From: Streptomyces sp. NBC_01497
GTDB taxonomy: Bacteria; Actinomycetota; Actinomycetes; Streptomycetales; Streptomycetaceae
NCBI RefSeq assembly: GCF_036250695.1
Contig: NZ_CP109427.1
Span: 62,001 to 126,000, forward strand
Reading direction: 5' to 3'
Length of the DNA: 64,000 bases
How positions within the stretch are numbered: position 1 is the first letter of the stretch; the number at the start of each line of letters is the position of its first letter. Both the position numbers and the translations under genes were made by a program. Below the pieces are notes generated by a model that saw nothing but the letters and a program-made list of their open reading frames with translations, made no database searches and was not told the DNA's origin. Positions 61,719 to 64,000 of this stretch are shown piece after piece.

Positions 61719-63104
61719 GTGAATGCGTCCGCACCCACCGACCTGCCGGTCGTCGTCATCGGCGCCGGCCCGACCGGCCTGGCCGCAGCCTCCCGCCTCG
61801 TCCAGCGCGGCCTGTCCCCGCTGGTCCTCGAGCAGGGCCCGGCCGCCGCCCACGCCGTGCGCGACTGGCAGCACGTGCGGCTGTTCTCCACGTGGGCGGA
61901 GCTGACCGACCCGGCAGCGGAGAAGCTCCTCGCCCCCACCGGCTGGAGCAAGCCCGACCCGGCGACCTACCCCACCGGCGGGGACTGGACCGCGCTCTAC
62001 CTCCAGCCGCTGGCCAACGCCCTCGGCGACGCCGTGCGCTACGGCGCGCGCGTCACCGGCGTCTCCCGTCTCGGGCGGGACCGGATCGTGGACACCGAGC
62101 GCGACGCCCAGCCCTTGACCGTCCACTACGCGCTGCCCGACGGCCGCGAGGAACGGATCCTGGCCCGGCAGGTCATCGACGCCTCCGGCACCTGGTCCCT
62201 GCCCTCACCCGCAGGCGGCAACGGCCTGCCGGCCCTCGGCGAACACGCGGCGGCGGAGCGCATCGCCTACCGCGTCCCCGACCTCAAGGACCCGGCCGTC
62301 CGCGCCCGCTACACGGGCAAGCACACCGCGGTCATCGGCTCCGGCGCCTCCGCCTTCACCACCCTGGCCGCCCTCGCCGACCTCGCCCAGGCCGACGACG
62401 GCGCCGGCACCCATGCGTTGTGGGTGCTGCGCCGCGGCATCTCCGGCTCCACCTTCGGCGGCGGCAGCGCCGATCAGCTCCCCGCCCGCGGCGCCCTCGG
62501 CCTCGCCGCGAAAGCCGCCGTCGAGCAGGGGCACGCGGACGCCGTCACCGGCTTCCGCACCGACGCGATCGAACCGGGCAGCGACGGCCGGCTGGTACTG
62601 GTCGGCGACGACGGGCAGCGCCTGGACGCGGTGGACGAGGCAATCGTCCTCACCGGCCTGCGCCCGGACCTGTCCTTCCTGACAGAACTGCGCCTCGCCC
62701 TGGACGAACGTCTTCAAGCACCGGTCGCTCTCGCGCCTCTGATCGACCCCAACCAGCACTCGTGCGGCACCGTCTACCCCCACGGCCACCGCGAACTGTC
62801 CCACCCCGAAGCGGGCGTGTACCTGGTCGGGATGAAGTCCTACGGCCGCGCCCCCACGTTCCTGGCGATGACCGGCTACGAACAGGTCCGCTCCGTGGTC
62901 GCCGCCATCGCCGGGGACCTGGAAGCCGCCGACCACGTCGAACTCGCTCTGCCCGAAACCGGAGTCTGCAGCGGCGCAGGACTGCTCGACGACTCGACCG
63001 CCGAAAAAGGCGGCGGCTGTGCTCCCGCACCGCAGCTGGTGCAGATCGGCGTCGGCGCCACGACCGTCGTGCAGGAGGGTTCGGCGGGCGGCTGCTGCGG
63101 CTGA
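61719..63104 (+). CDS. FAD/NAD(P)-dependent oxidoreductase with a cysteine-rich C-terminus
   Basis: The 461-residue flavoprotein has FAD motif PVVVIGAGPTGLAAASRLVQ at the start, NADPH motif KHTAVIGSGASAFTTLAALA near residue 205 and a C-terminal ATG-like FLAMTGYEQVRSVVAAI. Uniquely, its tail carries CSGAGLL, GGGCAP and a terminal GGCCG, five or so cysteines suited to bind As(III) or another soft metal. GTG 61719 has AAGGAG upstream. It diverges from the arsO-like gene and has an ArsR-type site in its promoter. I infer an arsenic- or thiol-linked oxidoreductase; the actual reaction is unknown. Confidence 0.8.
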   Translation: MNASAPTDLPVVVIGAGPTGLAAASRLVQRGLSPLVLEQGPAAAHAVRDWQHVRLFSTWAELTDPAAEKLLAPTGWSKPDPATYPTGGDWTALYLQPLANALGDAVRYGARVTGVSRLGRDRIVDTERDAQPLTVHYALPDGREERILARQVIDASGTWSLPSPAGGNGLPALGEHAAAERIAYRVPDLKDPAVRARYTGKHTAVIGSGASAFTTLAALADLAQADDGAGTHALWVLRRGISGSTFGGGSADQLPARGALGLAAKAAVEQGHADAVTGFRTDAIEPGSDGRLVLVGDDGQRLDAVDEAIVLTGLRPDLSFLTELRLALDERLQAPVALAPLIDPNQHSCGTVYPHGHRELSHPEAGVYLVGMKSYGRAPTFLAMTGYEQVRSVVAAIAGDLEAADHVELALPETGVCSGAGLLDDSTAEKGGGCAPAPQLVQIGVGATTVVQEGSAGGCCG

Positions 63105-63370
63105 TGACCAGCACCGACCATGTGCGCGCCGTCGCGACCGGTACGGGGGACCTGTCGCGGCCCCGGGCCTTCTCCGCCGGCTGGGCCACCAAAGACACGC
63201 TGGATGTCACGCTTGTCCTACCCGAGCTCGTCGTCGAGGTACGAGCCGACATCGCCCGGGATTCCGCAGGGCGATGGCGTCACCCGGTGAGACTCGCCCG
63301 CTTCCGCGACGACCTCGCCCCCAGCGATGTACCCCTGTTCGACGCCGACGATGACACCCCCGCCGACTGA
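63104..63370 (+). CDS. Short ORF resembling the C-terminal OB fold of ATP-dependent DNA ligases
   Basis: The ATG overlaps the flavoprotein stop (TGATG), so it would be translationally coupled. The 88 residues include WATKDTLDVTLVLPELVVEV, RADIARDSAGRWRHPVRLAR, FRDDLAPSDVPLF. The PELVVEV-AD...-G-WRHPVR--R-R-D--P--VP-F run is that of the OB domain of LigD/LigC-type ATP-dependent ligases. No catalytic lysine domain exists upstream. It is probably a ligase remnant captured downstream of the ars-type gene, though coupling could keep it expressed. Confidence 0.5.
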   Translation: MTSTDHVRAVATGTGDLSRPRAFSAGWATKDTLDVTLVLPELVVEVRADIARDSAGRWRHPVRLARFRDDLAPSDVPLFDADDDTPAD

Positions 63371-63730
63371 ACCATCCTTGCTCGCTCCAACGACGCTGCT
63401 TCCGACTGCCGGTCTCTTTCATGGGCATGTCGGGACGTCCCATCCGTGTCCGTGGATTCCACGGGTCCTACTCTCGTCCTGCCGCCGCGCCGCACCACCG
63501 CATCTGACATGGCCGGCTTCCGCACGACGATCATGCAGGCATGCCACACGACTGGCGAGCCGATTGCTCCAGAAGCATGCCGCTCGTCACCGATTCGACC
63601 GTCCGCCACGTCGGACGGGCCGGCGCCGTGCCTCCGTCGCTTCATGGCCGCGGAGCGCAGGGGTTTTCACACGCATCTTCTCCTGTGACACCTCGGGCAG
63701 CACGACCGTGCTACCCGAGCCTGATTCCGG
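63371..63730. other. 360 bp without a supportable gene
   Basis: No motif-bearing frame on either strand between the ligase-like ORF and the stop of the GtrA gene. Confidence 0.4.
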
Positions 63731-64000
63731 CTACGAGGGATCGAGGCGTCGTCCAGGAGCCGCCGACCCCGGTGATCGTGCTGATCGCATGGCGGTCGCT
63801 CCTGTGGGCCGTGCCCGCCCTCGTGGTCGATGGCCCGTTGTGCTGCCTGGCACGAAGGGTTGCCGTTCCGCTGTGATAGGCGTCTTCCGGGGTGGAGCGT
63901 GCGTTGCGGTGCCGCGTTCCGGGAGGACACGAAATACCCAGGTCCGGTAGGAAAGGAAGCGAAACAGAGTCGCGACCGCTATCCCGGTGAACTTGAAGAC
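63731..64000 (-). CDS. GtrA-family membrane protein, 3' part
   Basis: The frame enters from the right window edge as VFKFTGIAVATLFRFLSYRT, WVFRVLPERGTATHAPPRKT and runs as a basic tail to TAG at 63731. The final hydrophobic helix followed by RFLSYRTWVFR is the C-terminal signature of GtrA proteins, four-helix membrane proteins associated with moving lipid-linked sugars. The first three helices and the start lie outside the window. The long hydrophilic tail of about 60 residues after the helix is unusual but seen in actinobacterial members. Confidence 0.7.
   Translation of the reverse strand, partial: VFKFTGIAVATLFRFLSYRTWVFRVLPERGTATHAPPRKTPITAERQPFVPGSTTGHRPRGRARPTGATAMRSARSPGSAAPGRRLDPS

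Noticed and set aside
1..64000. tRNA or rRNA genes and attachment sites
   Set aside because: No cloverleaf with a T-loop consensus and no rRNA signature was recognised; this is a by-eye search and a covariance scan would be decisive.

Overview
The window reads as a Streptomyces accessory region, probably from a chromosome arm or large linear plasmid. The DNA is very GC-rich with actinobacterial codon use. The genes are typical of Streptomyces: a SigB/SigF-type stress sigma factor, a RheA/Hsp18 system, PAS-SpoIIE phosphatases, VOC proteins and medium-chain dehydrogenases. No tRNA, rRNA, CRISPR array or replication origin was seen. Many genes are broken, truncated or reduced to fragments beside insertion sequences, so this is an old integration and deletion hot spot in which a few intact stress and redox modules survive.

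Layout. 0-5 kb: dehydrogenase and desulfhydrase remnants, one intact zinc-type oxidoreductase, a VOC protein and an ISAs1 element. 5-9 kb: an IS630 element with an amber codon, an IS3 remnant and a broken FAD oxidase. 9-13.5 kb: a DJ-1/PfpI protein, glutathione-independent formaldehyde dehydrogenase, a decayed membrane-protein gene and a second VOC protein. 14.0-17.3 kb (minus strand): a group II intron with identifiable domains V and VI, its reverse-transcriptase gene frameshifted and further split by a 555-bp inverted-repeat element with a 5-bp target duplication, and an IS5-family copy in its leader. 17-29 kb: a broken alcohol dehydrogenase, an alpha/beta hydrolase, an amidase with a small partner gene, a DUF998 membrane protein, a divergent MDR/TetR pair and a decayed copy of the DUF2267 locus.

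29-41 kb holds stress genes: csbD, an RsbQ-RsbP-STAS operon, the first rheA-hsp18-DUF2267 cassette, a manganese catalase remnant and a pyruvate-oxidase-like enzyme. 40.5-49.5 kb: a DUF2243/CtaG pair, transketolase with a HAD phosphatase, and a divergent LysR/DJ-1 pair. 50-55.5 kb: the stress sigma factor, a MerR-like regulator, a HATPase, a pure 10-bp minisatellite and the second rheA-hsp18-DUF2267 cassette. 56-64 kb: a decayed site-specific integrase, a truncated flavin monooxygenase, an intact IS21 element, an IS-cut arsenic-type locus (arsR, broken arsO-like gene, Cys-tailed flavoprotein) and the 3' end of a GtrA-family gene at the window edge.

Working together (inference): RsbQ and RsbP would sense energy or redox stress and dephosphorylate the STAS protein. 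The HATPase at 52.4 kb is a candidate anti-sigma partner and the 50.2-kb sigma factor a candidate output. CsbD, Hsp18 and the DJ-1 proteins look like effectors. The two RheA-type repressors each face an hsp18 gene across the RheA operator form TGTCATC-N5-GATGACA.
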